NCBI RefSeq assembly: GCF_038023995.1
Contig: NZ_CP150660.1
Span: 2,912,501 to 2,976,500, forward strand
Source of the DNA: Polaribacter atrinae
GTDB taxonomy: Bacteria; Bacteroidota; Bacteroidia; Flavobacteriales; Flavobacteriaceae
DNA length: 64,000 nucleotides
Reading direction: 5' to 3'
A model generated the notes under the pieces. The model saw only the letters and a list, made by a program, of their open reading frames with translations. It searched no databases and was not told the origin of the DNA. This document shows, in pieces, positions 7,840 to 15,878 of the stretch (its first letter is position 1; each line of letters starts with the position of its first letter). The position numbers were made by a program, and so were the translations under genes.

Positions 7840-9468
7840 ATGAAAGCAGGTTTTGAAATGTGGGACTATATAGTCTTCATAGCGTATGCCATTTTAATTT
7901 TGGGTGTAGGTTTATGGGTTTCTCGAGATAAGAAGGGACACCAAAAAAATGCAGAAGATTACTTCTTGGCAAGTAAATCTTTGCCTTGGTGGGCAATTGG
8001 TACTTCTTTAATTGCTGCAAATATTTCTGCAGAACAATTTATTGGTATGTCTGGTTCTGGTTTTGCACTAGGTATTGCAATTGCTTCTTATGAATGGATG
8101 GCAGCCTTAACTTTAATAATTGTTGGTAAATATTTCTTACCTATTTTTATTGAAAAAGGATTGTATACCATTCCAGAATTTGTTGAAAAACGTTTTTCTA
8201 CTAACCTTAAAACCATTTTAGCTGTATTTTGGTTAGGTTTATACATATTTGTTAATCTTGCTTCTGTTTTATATTTAGGAGGTTTGGCTATTGAAACCAT
8301 TATGGGCGTAGATATGATGTATGCAATTATTGGTTTGGCGTTATTTGCGGCTGCGTACTCTTTGTATGGTGGTTTGTCTGCAGTAGCTTGGACAGATGTT
8401 ATACAAGTAGTATTTTTAGTGTTAGGTGGTTTGGTTACTACTTATTTAGCTTTAAATACGGTTTCTGGAGGAGAAGGAATGTTAGCTGGTTTTTCTAAAG
8501 TATTGGATGCGGCACCAGAAAAGTTTCATATGATATTGGATGAATCTAATGATAACTATGTAAACTTACCTGGTATTTGGGTATTAGTTGGTGGTTTATG
8601 GGTTGCAAACTTGTACTATTGGGGTTTCAACCAATATATTATTCAAAGAACTTTAGCAGCTAAATCTTTAAAAGAATCTCAAAAAGGGATTTTATTAGCA
8701 GCATTTTTAAAATTGATTATTCCTTTAATTGTTGTAATTCCTGGTATTGCAGCGTATGTAATGGTAAACGACCCAGCTATTATGGCTAATTTAGGAGAAG
8801 TAGGTATGTTAAATGTGCCTTCTGCAGAACAAGCTGATAAAGCATATCCTTGGTTACTACAATTTCTACCTACAGGTCTTAAAGGTGTTGCTTTTGCAGC
8901 TTTAGCTGCTGCAATTGTTTCTTCTTTAGCTTCGATGTTGAATTCTACATCTACCATTTTTACAATGGATATTTATAAGCAATATATTAACAAAAATGCA
9001 AATGATAAAACAACGGTAAATGTGGGTAGAATTTCTGCTGCAGTTGCATTAATAATTGCTGTTATTGTTGCGCCACTTTTAGGGGGTATCGATCAAGCAT
9101 TTCAATTTATTCAAGAATACACAGGTATTGTAAGTCCAGGTATTTTAGCCGTATTTATCTTAGGTTTGTTTTATAAGAAAACAACTAATAATGCAGCGAT
9201 TTGGGGAGCTATTTTATCTATTCCAATTGCATTAGCATTGAAATTTATTCCTATTCCTGTATTTGAGCCTTGGATGCATCAAATGGGAATTACAGCTGTC
9301 TTAACGCTTATTATCATTATGGTTATGAGTAATATTCAAAACAAAGGGAAAGATGATCCTAAAGGGATTGATTTTGGAACAGATTTATTTAAAACAACTC
9401 CGTTATTTAACTTAGGTTCTATTGCCGTTTGTATTTTAGTAACTGTACTATATTGTTTATTCTGGTAA
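7840..9468 (+). CDS. sglT: Sodium/galactose symporter, SglT type (SSS family)
   Basis: 542 residues with about 14 hydrophobic segments. The sequence strongly recalls the Vibrio parahaemolyticus Na+/galactose transporter vSGLT (543 residues): DYFLASKSLPWWAIG, ANISAEQFIGMSGSG, VEKRF, YSLYGGLSAVAWTDV, and GFNQYIIQRTLAAKS. It imports galactose with Na+ across the inner membrane. It is divergent from the galactose operon, which fits uptake followed by mutarotation, phosphorylation and uridylyl transfer. It is closed by a strong terminator. The exact sugar is inferred from similarity and context. Confidence 0.93.
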   Translation: MKAGFEMWDYIVFIAYAILILGVGLWVSRDKKGHQKNAEDYFLASKSLPWWAIGTSLIAANISAEQFIGMSGSGFALGIAIASYEWMAALTLIIVGKYFLPIFIEKGLYTIPEFVEKRFSTNLKTILAVFWLGLYIFVNLASVLYLGGLAIETIMGVDMMYAIIGLALFAAAYSLYGGLSAVAWTDVIQVVFLVLGGLVTTYLALNTVSGGEGMLAGFSKVLDAAPEKFHMILDESNDNYVNLPGIWVLVGGLWVANLYYWGFNQYIIQRTLAAKSLKESQKGILLAAFLKLIIPLIVVIPGIAAYVMVNDPAIMANLGEVGMLNVPSAEQADKAYPWLLQFLPTGLKGVAFAALAAAIVSSLASMLNSTSTIFTMDIYKQYINKNANDKTTVNVGRISAAVALIIAVIVAPLLGGIDQAFQFIQEYTGIVSPGILAVFILGLFYKKTTNNAAIWGAILSIPIALALKFIPIPVFEPWMHQMGITAVLTLIIIMVMSNIQNKGKDDPKGIDFGTDLFKTTPLFNLGSIAVCILVTVLYCLFW

Positions 9469-9492
9469 GAGATTATTAAACATAATTTTAAC

Positions 9493-9530
9493 AAAAAAAA
9501 TCGTCTAAAGAAATTTAGACGATTTTTTTT
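9493..9530 (+). terminator. Terminator after sglT
   Basis: AATCGTCTAAA and TTTAGACGATT form a perfect stem with a GAAA loop, followed by eight T residues. The A-run before it also makes it usable from the other strand. Confidence 0.92.
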
Positions 9531-9616
9531 GTACTAGCTTTTAAAAGTTCTTCTTTTACATTAGAGCGATTATGAATCAAACTGATACTGTTATTAATTT
9601 AATTTTGTTAATATCG

Positions 9617-9638
9617 ATTCCTGCTTTTAAGGAATGAC
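9617..9638. repeat. Short palindromic dispersed repeat (TTCCTGC...GGAATGACA type)
   Basis: ATTCCTGCTTTTAAGGAATGACA is an imperfect hairpin like the one at 62545 (TCCTGCCTTTGCAGGAATGA). Both are intergenic. This copy has lost part of its stem. Confidence 0.45.
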
Positions 9639-9653
9639 AAAATAAATTATAAT

Positions 9654-10100
9654 TTAGGTTCTAGTAAGAGCTATTTCTTCAAAATCTTCACTTTTTATTG
9701 CACTGTCAAATAAGCATTGTGCTTCTGCAGGAGGTATGGTTAGTTTTCTTTTAGTTAAATCTATCCAAGCTCCATATACCTTTATAATTGCAGATAACTG
9801 ACCAGCTTCATTAAAAACTTGATGTGTAATTTTCCAGCGTTCCTTATTTTTAGACAAACCAGAAATTTTAAAATCTACGGAAATGTTTTCACCTAAGTGA
9901 ATTTCTTTTCTAAAAGAAGTTTCTTCTGTAAATAGAATAGGACCAAGGTTGTGTTTTGTAAATTGTTCTATAGAAAAACCTTGTTCTTTAAAAAAACGCA
10001 CTCTTACTTCTGCGGCATAATCATTATATGCAGTATGTCGCATGTGTCTATTCGGATCAAAGTCAGACCATTTTGTGTGAAATGTTACTTTAAAGCTCAT
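9654..10100 (-). CDS. Acyl-CoA thioesterase, 4-hydroxybenzoyl-CoA thioesterase (hotdog) family
   Basis: 148 residues. The hotdog-fold thioesterase pattern is present: FHTKWSDFDPNRHMRHTAYNDYA, with the Asp and His of the 4HBT active-site region at about 14-20, then VRVRFF, FRKEIHLGENISVDFKISGLS and a C-terminal IDLTKRKL. It should hydrolyse an acyl-CoA or acyl-ACP thioester in the cytoplasm; the substrate cannot be told. It is a single gene between two terminators. Confidence 0.82.
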   Translation of the reverse strand: MSFKVTFHTKWSDFDPNRHMRHTAYNDYAAEVRVRFFKEQGFSIEQFTKHNLGPILFTEETSFRKEIHLGENISVDFKISGLSKNKERWKITHQVFNEAGQLSAIIKVYGAWIDLTKRKLTIPPAEAQCLFDSAIKSEDFEEIALTRT

Positions 10101-10113
10101 TTTATATTTATTT

Positions 10114-10146
10114 AAAAAAGCCTGATAATATTATCAGGCTTTTTGT
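10114..10146 (-). terminator. Terminator of the C-terminal processing protease gene
   Basis: AAAAAGCCTGATAAT and ATTATCAGGCTTTTT form a near-perfect stem with A- and T-runs on both sides. It follows the minus-strand protease gene and precedes the thioesterase gene. Confidence 0.9.
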
Positions 10147-10169
10147 TGTTATTATTGTTTAAAAGATTA

Positions 10170-12299
10170 TTAATATTTTACTATTTCGTTTTTAGTATTC
10201 ATTTTTAATTCACTTAAAACGTTTATAGCTTCAAAAACATACACATCTTTAGATAAGTTTTTGTGCCATGCCAATCGTTTATCTGCTAAAGCTGTATCTT
10301 TTTTAATTAATGAAAGTTCATAATTTGGTGAATTAAAAGTCAAATTAGATTTATAATCAAAAACAGATTTAAATTTTTCAGCATCTTTTTCATTGGCCAC
10401 ATTACTTTCTTCAAAAAGTTTATAGTTTAAAGAGTAAGAAGTGTCATCTTGTTTCTTTTTTAACCATTTTGCGTATTCATTTATCAACTTAAATTTAGAA
10501 TCGGTAGCAATTCTTTGTTTGCTATTATTAACAACATCATTAAAGTTTTGGTACGAATTTGTTTGCACATAATCTGCTTGCTTAACCTTGTCCCAAACGA
10601 GTGCGCCATCTAAATCTCTTTCTCCAAATTTCATATAACTATATCTGTCTGGCATAGCTATGTCTGAATATACTCCTTCAATTTGAGTAGAACCACCGTT
10701 AACTCTGTAGAATTTTTGAATGGTCATTTTTAGTGCTCCTAAATCTTTATCATATTTTGTAAATTGATTAATTGGCAATACACTTTGTACGGTTCCTTTA
10801 CCATAGGTTTGGTTACCGCCCATAATTACCGCTCTTTTATAATCTTGCATTGCTGCGGCAAAAATTTCTGAAGCAGAAGCAGAAAATTCGTTTACTAAAA
10901 CAACGACTGCTCCTTCCCATTGAATTTTTGGGTCAATATCTTTTTTTATGATTGGATTTTCACCTCTATATTTTACTTGTACAATTGGGCCTTCATTAAT
11001 AAATAAGCCACTAATTTCTATTGCTGTTTTTAAAGAGCCACCTCCATTGTTTCTTAAATCTACAATTAAACCACTAACTCCTTCGCTTTTAAGGCGTTCT
11101 ATTTCTTGTTCCATATCTTTAGCAGAGTCTCTATAGCTTTCCTCGTTAAAATCTATATAGAACTTAGGTAAATCTATAATTCCGAATTTTTTACCATCCT
11201 TTTCTACAATACTAGATTTTACAAAAGTTTCTTCTAGTTCTACAACATCTCTAGTAATAGAAATAACTTTGTTTGTACCGTCTAATTTTTTCTTAACTGT
11301 TAATTTAACTTCAGTACCTTTCTTTCCTTTTATAAATTTTATAGCATCATCTAAACGCATTCCAACAATATCTAAAGGCTCTTCGTTTCCTTGAGCAACT
11401 TCTAAAATAATATCACCAGGTTCTAAGCTACCTTCTTTCCAAGCAGGTCCACCAGAAACTAATTCAAAAATTTCTGTGTAAATTCCTTTTTTTACTAAAC
11501 GTGCTCCAATACCTTCTAATTTACCAGACATGTCTTGGTCAAAACGTTCTTTTATACTTGGGGCCATATAGGTTGTGTGTGGGTCAAAAGCACCAACAAC
11601 ACTGTTTAAAAAAGTAGAAAACCAATCTTCATGTTCTAATTCTTCAATTCTAACATATAAATCGTCCATGTTTTTAAGCACTTCTGCACGAGCTTCTTTT
11701 TCGAATTCGTCAAAACTTTTCGTTTTGTGATTTTTGTCTTTAAGTACGTCTGCTTTTTGTTTATCTAACTTATCTTGAATTCTAATTAAAGTACTTAATT
11801 TTAGCTGCTTGCGCCAGTAGTCTATTAGCTCATTTTCATTTTTAGCAAACGGAACTTTTTCATAATCTACATCAATCGTTTCATTCTTTTTAAAGTTGAA
11901 CGGTTGTTTTAACAAGTCTCCGTAATACGATTTTGCATTTTTAATTTTACTAGAAAAACGATCATAAACCAAGTTATAAAAAGAGACATCTTCTTTTAAA
12001 AGTTGATTGTCAATTTCATATTTAAACTTAGAGAAATCTTTCATGTCTTTTTGAGTAAAATACCTTTTACTTGGGTCTAAGCCATCAATAAATTCAGTAA
12101 AAACATATTCAGAGAAATCATCATTCATGTCTTTTACAACAAAATGGCTCCTAGTTAGAATATTTCTAAGAATGTATACTAAAATTTTATCTTTCTCAGG
12201 ATCTGAATTGGTATCCGTATTAGCGGCTTGAGTTTGCAAGCTAGTTGCAAATAGAAGTATTGCTAATAAAAATGTGGTGATTTTATATTTTGTCTTCAT
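10170..12299 (-). CDS. prc: C-terminal processing (tail-specific) protease, family S41A
   Basis: 709 residues, similar in length to E. coli Prc/Tsp. It has a signal peptide (residues 1-25, ending TQAA), an N-terminal Tsp-type helical region, a PDZ domain at about 255-340 (GIGARL, GGPAWKEGSLEPGDIIL), and the S41 catalytic core at 360-540: LIVDLRNNGGG, EFSASASEIFAAAMQDY (Ser in 473-477) and TYGKGTVQ with Lys501, giving the Ser-Lys dyad. A DUF3340-like C-terminal extension follows. It degrades or trims periplasmic proteins from their C-termini. It is transcribed alone and ended by a terminator. Confidence 0.94.
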   Translation of the reverse strand: MKTKYKITTFLLAILLFATSLQTQAANTDTNSDPEKDKILVYILRNILTRSHFVVKDMNDDFSEYVFTEFIDGLDPSKRYFTQKDMKDFSKFKYEIDNQLLKEDVSFYNLVYDRFSSKIKNAKSYYGDLLKQPFNFKKNETIDVDYEKVPFAKNENELIDYWRKQLKLSTLIRIQDKLDKQKADVLKDKNHKTKSFDEFEKEARAEVLKNMDDLYVRIEELEHEDWFSTFLNSVVGAFDPHTTYMAPSIKERFDQDMSGKLEGIGARLVKKGIYTEIFELVSGGPAWKEGSLEPGDIILEVAQGNEEPLDIVGMRLDDAIKFIKGKKGTEVKLTVKKKLDGTNKVISITRDVVELEETFVKSSIVEKDGKKFGIIDLPKFYIDFNEESYRDSAKDMEQEIERLKSEGVSGLIVDLRNNGGGSLKTAIEISGLFINEGPIVQVKYRGENPIIKKDIDPKIQWEGAVVVLVNEFSASASEIFAAAMQDYKRAVIMGGNQTYGKGTVQSVLPINQFTKYDKDLGALKMTIQKFYRVNGGSTQIEGVYSDIAMPDRYSYMKFGERDLDGALVWDKVKQADYVQTNSYQNFNDVVNNSKQRIATDSKFKLINEYAKWLKKKQDDTSYSLNYKLFEESNVANEKDAEKFKSVFDYKSNLTFNSPNYELSLIKKDTALADKRLAWHKNLSKDVYVFEAINVLSELKMNTKNEIVKY

Positions 12300-12540
12300 A
12301 TTTAGGTATGTCGTTTTTTTAATTCTAAAATTACTAGTTGTGCTTTGCTAAACTACTAAAATAATGCCAAAATTATTTAGTAACTACTAGTCTTATTCGT
12401 TTTTGTGAATGGATTAAACACTATTTCTTCTTTTGGTTCAATTTTTAAATCTCAAAATAGCTTTCGTTTCTACAATATTACGTAAAAAAGAGAAATTGTA
12501 TTCTTTACAAAATGTTAAAAAAGAATCGTATAAAATCAAT

Positions 12541-12548
12541 TATATTTG
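12541..12548 (+). promoter_or_regulatory. Probable -7 element of the surE operon
   Basis: TATATTTG fits TAnnTTTG and is 78 bases before the surE start. The 326-bp gap from 12300 to 12625 otherwise holds AT-rich sequence, with a near-repeat of TTTAGAATTTAAAGTTC / TTTTGAACTTTAAAC around 12560-12625 that may fold in the leader. Confidence 0.45.
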
Positions 12549-12625
12549 CTTAAAATAATTTAGAATTTAAAGTTCAATATTTAAATTGAAAACTACCTTT
12601 AATTCTAAATTTTGAACTTTAAACA

Positions 12626-13402
12626 ATGATGATGCAAAACAAACCATTAATTTTAATTACGAATGATGATGGAATTACGGCTCCTGGTTTAAGAGCTTTA
12701 ATTACAATAATGAATAAAATTGGAGAAGTGGTTGTTGTAGCTCCTGATAGTCCGCAAAGCGGAATGGGGCATGCCATTACTGTTGATAATGTTTTAACTT
12801 GTAATGCTATAACTATAGATGATGGACCGCAATTAGAATACACTTGTTCTGGTACACCTGCAGATTGTGTAAAAATGGCGGTAAATGAAATTTTAAATAG
12901 AAAACCAGACTTATGTGTTTCTGGTATTAATCATGGCTCTAATGCTTCTATTAGTGTTATTTATTCTGGTACTATGAGTGCTGCAATAGAAGCAGGAATA
13001 GAAGGAATACCTGCTATTGGTTTTTCTCTATTAGATTTTAAATGGCATGCAGATTTTAAACAATCTGAAGATTTTATAAAAAACATTACATTAAATGCGT
13101 TGTTAAACGGTATTCCAGAAGGAATTGTTTTAAACGTAAATATTCCAAAATTAAAAAAGGAAGAAATAAAGGGAGTTAAAATTTGTAGACAGGCAAATGG
13201 ATATTGGAAAGAAATTTTTGATAAACGAAAAAATCCAATGGGTAAAGAGTACTATTGGCTTTCTGGTGAGTTTATAAATAAAGATAAAGGCCAAGATACA
13301 GATCTTTATGCATTAGAAAGTGGCTATATTTCTGTAGTACCTGTACAATTCGATATGACTGCACATCACATGATTCAAAAATTAAACGCTTGGGAACTGT
13401 AA
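12626..13402 (+). CDS. surE: 5'/3'-nucleotidase SurE
   Basis: 258 residues. The SurE motif ILITNDDGITAPG carries the metal-binding Asp14-Asp15 pair; GMGHAITV, CSGTPADCVKMA and SGINHGSN (metal-binding Asn) follow, then YSGTMSAAIEAG. It hydrolyses nucleoside monophosphates and short polyphosphates in the cytoplasm. Three ATG codons in a row open the frame (12626, 12629, 12632); any could be the start. The end overlaps the next small gene by 13 bases, and lpxB follows. Confidence 0.95.
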   Translation: MMMQNKPLILITNDDGITAPGLRALITIMNKIGEVVVVAPDSPQSGMGHAITVDNVLTCNAITIDDGPQLEYTCSGTPADCVKMAVNEILNRKPDLCVSGINHGSNASISVIYSGTMSAAIEAGIEGIPAIGFSLLDFKWHADFKQSEDFIKNITLNALLNGIPEGIVLNVNIPKLKKEEIKGVKICRQANGYWKEIFDKRKNPMGKEYYWLSGEFINKDKGQDTDLYALESGYISVVPVQFDMTAHHMIQKLNAWEL

Positions 13403-13677
13403 AAAAACATATTTTAATAGGAGTCTTAGTTTCATTATTTGCAACTTTTGGAGGTATATTTTTATATTTAGAATATATTTCGAAATTTGGTTTTTACGAA
13501 ACTATCGATTTAATTAAAGAAGGAGAATTGTACGGTAAAGTATTGTCTTTAGCAGCAATTCCTAATTTATTTGTATTTTTTGTTTTTATCAAAAAGAAAC
13601 AAGATCATAAAGCTAAAGGAGTATTATTGGCCACTATTTTATTGGCACTGACTACTTTGGTTTTAAAGTTTATTTAA
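13390..13677 (+). CDS. Small conserved membrane protein between surE and lpxB
   Basis: 95 residues. The only start compatible with the hydrophobic N-terminus is TTG at 13390, inside the end of surE. Three hydrophobic segments are visible (about 7-27, 50-67 and 74-94), with a KKKQ basic loop between the last two, so it is an inner-membrane protein. I recall the same small frame between surE and lpxB in other Flavobacteriaceae, but no function is known to me. Translational coupling to surE is likely from the overlap. Confidence 0.7.
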   Translation: MGTVKKHILIGVLVSLFATFGGIFLYLEYISKFGFYETIDLIKEGELYGKVLSLAAIPNLFVFFVFIKKKQDHKAKGVLLATILLALTTLVLKFI

Positions 13678-13690
13678 TAGAGATAATGTC

Positions 13691-13741
13691 TCCTCGAGCG
13701 CAGTCGAGAGGTTTAATAAGGTCTCGACTGCGCTCGACCAG
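13691..13741. repeat. Dispersed palindromic repeat pair (CTCGAGCGCAGTCGAG family)
   Basis: CTCGAGCGCAGTCGAGAGGTTT and, after 5 bases, its inverted copy GTCTCGACTGCGCTCGACC form a long GC-rich hairpin that stands out from the AT-rich surroundings. Related copies are at 26729-26800 and 50294-50325. It lies between the small membrane-protein gene and lpxB, so it may act as an attenuator within the transcript. Confidence 0.8.
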
Positions 13742-13755
13742 ACAAGTAAAAACTT

Positions 13756-14877
13756 ATGAAATATTATATTATTGCTGGTGAAGCTTCAGGAGATTTACAT
13801 GGTTCTAACCTAATGAAAGCTTTGTACAAAGAAGATGCAAACGCAGATATTAGGTTTTGGGGTGGAGATTTAATGGAAAGTGTTGGTGGCACTTTGGTTA
13901 GCCATTATAAAGAAAGAGCCTTTATGGGCTTTTTTGAGGTTATAATGAATCTTTCTAAGGTATTGGGTTTTATTAAATTCTGTAAAAAAGATATTGCACA
14001 ATTTAAACCAGATGTACTTATTCTTATAGACAATTCAGGTTTTAATTTACGTGTTGCCAAATGGGCAAAAGAACAAGGTTTTAAAACGAATTATTATATT
14101 TCTCCTCAAGTTTGGGCAAGTAGAGCAAGTAGAGTTAAAGATATTAAAAGAGATATCGATACAATGTTTGTAATTCTTCCTTTTGAAAAGGAATTTTACG
14201 AAAAATACGACTATAAAGTAACTTTTGTTGGGCATCCCTTGATTGATGGAATTGCAGGTAGAAAACAAGTAGAAGAAGTTGCTTTTAGAAAAGAGTATGA
14301 CTTAACAGATAAGCCTATTATTGCATTGTTGCCCGGAAGTAGAAAGCAAGAAATTACTAAAATGCTTTCTGTAATGTTGTCTTTAATTGATGATTTTTCA
14401 GATTATCAGTTTGTAATTGCTGGGGCTCCAAGTCAAGATTTTAGTTTTTATCAAAGTATTATTGGTAATAGAAAAGTAAGTTTTATTAGCAATAAAACGT
14501 ATGATTTGTTGAGTGTTTCTTATGCTGCATTAGTTGGGTCTGGTACTGCAACTTTAGAAACAGCTTTGTTTAACGTTCCGCAAGTAGTTTGTTATAAAGG
14601 TGGCAATATTTCTTATCAGATAGCAAAAAGAATCATCACTTTAAAATTTATTTCTTTGGTAAATTTAATCATGGATAGAGAAGTGGTAAAAGAGTTGATT
14701 CAGAATGATTTTAATGAGAAGAATTTAAAAATAGAATTGACTAAGATTTTAGACGATACATATAGAGAAAAATTATTTTTAGAATATCTTGACTTAGTAA
14801 AGAAATTGGGAGGAAAAGGTGCTTCAGAAAAAGTTGCTAAACAAATTGTAAGTGATTTAAAAAAGGAAGTAAACTAG
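13756..14877 (+). CDS. lpxB: Lipid-A-disaccharide synthase
   Basis: 373 residues, the usual LpxB length. It starts with YYIIAGEASGDLHGSNLM, followed by FMGFFEV, LILIDNSGFNLR, YYISPQVWAS, FEKEFYEKY, FVGHPL, LLPGSRKQEI and SGTATLETALF, all LpxB hallmarks of the GT19 glycosyltransferases. It joins UDP-2,3-diacylglucosamine and lipid X to make the lipid A disaccharide at the inner membrane. It lies downstream of surE and the small membrane protein, from which it is separated by a palindromic repeat. Confidence 0.96.
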   Translation: MKYYIIAGEASGDLHGSNLMKALYKEDANADIRFWGGDLMESVGGTLVSHYKERAFMGFFEVIMNLSKVLGFIKFCKKDIAQFKPDVLILIDNSGFNLRVAKWAKEQGFKTNYYISPQVWASRASRVKDIKRDIDTMFVILPFEKEFYEKYDYKVTFVGHPLIDGIAGRKQVEEVAFRKEYDLTDKPIIALLPGSRKQEITKMLSVMLSLIDDFSDYQFVIAGAPSQDFSFYQSIIGNRKVSFISNKTYDLLSVSYAALVGSGTATLETALFNVPQVVCYKGGNISYQIAKRIITLKFISLVNLIMDREVVKELIQNDFNEKNLKIELTKILDDTYREKLFLEYLDLVKKLGGKGASEKVAKQIVSDLKKEVN

Positions 14878-14887
14878 CTTATATATT

Positions 14888-15223
14888 ATGAATTATAATA
14901 ATAAGAAATTTAGAGTAGTTCAAAATACCGAGAATGGAGAAACATCAGAAGAAACTATTTTTGAATATAAGCAAAAGGATACTATTCTTACTTGTGAATA
15001 TAAAGGAGGGAAAATAGTAAAAGGTCATTTAATAGGTCTTGTAGACAAAGATGGAAATATAGAAATGCGTTATCATCAGGTGAATCTTAAAGGAGAACTA
15101 ATGACAGGTATTTGCAGCTCTAAGCCTAAAATGGAGTCTAATGGAAAAATAAGACTCTATGAAGAGTGGCAATGGACTTCTGGTGATCAAACAAGTGGGA
15201 AATCAGTTTTAGAAGAAGTTTAA
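14888..15223 (+). CDS. Conserved protein of unknown function (often named N-acetylglutamate synthase)
   Basis: 111 residues, soluble, no signal peptide. It is built of short beta-strand-like segments: FEYKQKDTILTCEYKGGKIVKGHLIGLVD, DMRYHQ-like EMRYHQVN, KGELMTGIC, and RLYEEWQW. Small proteins of this type are often labelled n-acetylglutamate synthase in flavobacterial genomes, but I see no GNAT or kinase-like motif that would support that activity. It begins 10 bp after lpxB and is probably cotranscribed. Confidence 0.6.
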   Translation: MNYNNKKFRVVQNTENGETSEETIFEYKQKDTILTCEYKGGKIVKGHLIGLVDKDGNIEMRYHQVNLKGELMTGICSSKPKMESNGKIRLYEEWQWTSGDQTSGKSVLEEV

Positions 15224-15360
15224 TTGCAGGGCGATAGCCAATAATTTAATTCGCAAAGGCTTGCTTTGAAAGAAAAAACATGTTTAGGAAGCATACCTCG
15301 TATCATTGGGACTAAGTTGTTGGTTTAAGTGTATCAATCATCAGTAAAAGAATATTTAAT
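15224..15360. other. Intergenic stretch of unlike composition, possible worn dispersed repeat
   Basis: Between the unknown gene and the NlpC/P60 gene there is sequence (about 15229-15335) richer in G and C than its surroundings, with GCAGGGCGATAGCC and GGAAGCATACCTCGTATC blocks, no coding frame and no clear hairpin. I could not assign it. Confidence 0.25.
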
Positions 15361-15840
15361 ATGAAGAAATGTTTTTTTTTAATAGTTGTATTTTCTTTTG
15401 TATTAAGTTCTTGTTCCTCTACTAAAACCGTTGTTAAAAAGACAACAAAACCAACTACAAAAGTAGATAGAATTGTTTCAAATGCTTTAGAATACAAAGG
15501 AGTTCGTTATAAATTTGGAGGAACAACTAATAGAGGAATGGATTGTTCTGGGGTTGTTTATGTTGCCTTTGGAAGCGAAAATGTACAATTGCCAAGAATT
15601 TCTAGAGATATGGCAAAGAGAGGAAAGAAAATCTCTTTAAGTAAAGTAAAAAAAGGAGATTTATTATTCTTTAGAACCAGTAAAAGTAGACGAAGCATCA
15701 ATCATGTTGGTTTGGTGGTTTCTCATATAAAAGGACAAATTAGGTTTGTTCACGCAACAACATCTAGAGGTGTTATTGTTTCTACTTTATCAGAAAAATA
15801 TTGGAATAAAGCATTTGTAAAAGCAACAACTATCTTATAA
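15361..15840 (+). CDS. NlpC/P60 family cell-wall peptidase, lipoprotein
   Basis: 159 residues. The signal ends in a lipobox-like VLSSCSS (Cys18), so it is probably lipid-anchored. The NlpC/P60 domain covers about 40-155: GVRYKFGGTTNRGMDCSG with the catalytic Cys, KKGDLLFFR, NHVGLVVSH with the catalytic His, and FVHATTSRG with the third polar residue position. Enzymes of this type cut the gamma-D-Glu/meso-DAP bond of peptidoglycan stem peptides. It precedes comEC by 38 bp. Confidence 0.9.
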   Translation: MKKCFFLIVVFSFVLSSCSSTKTVVKKTTKPTTKVDRIVSNALEYKGVRYKFGGTTNRGMDCSGVVYVAFGSENVQLPRISRDMAKRGKKISLSKVKKGDLLFFRTSKSRRSINHVGLVVSHIKGQIRFVHATTSRGVIVSTLSEKYWNKAFVKATTIL

Positions 15841-15878
15841 TTAGTTATTAACGTTTTTTTTAGTAACTTTAGCTTGCT

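Noticed and set aside
14888..15223. N-acetylglutamate synthase
   Set aside because: No GNAT or amino-acid-kinase motif is present; the name common in databases is not supported by sequence.
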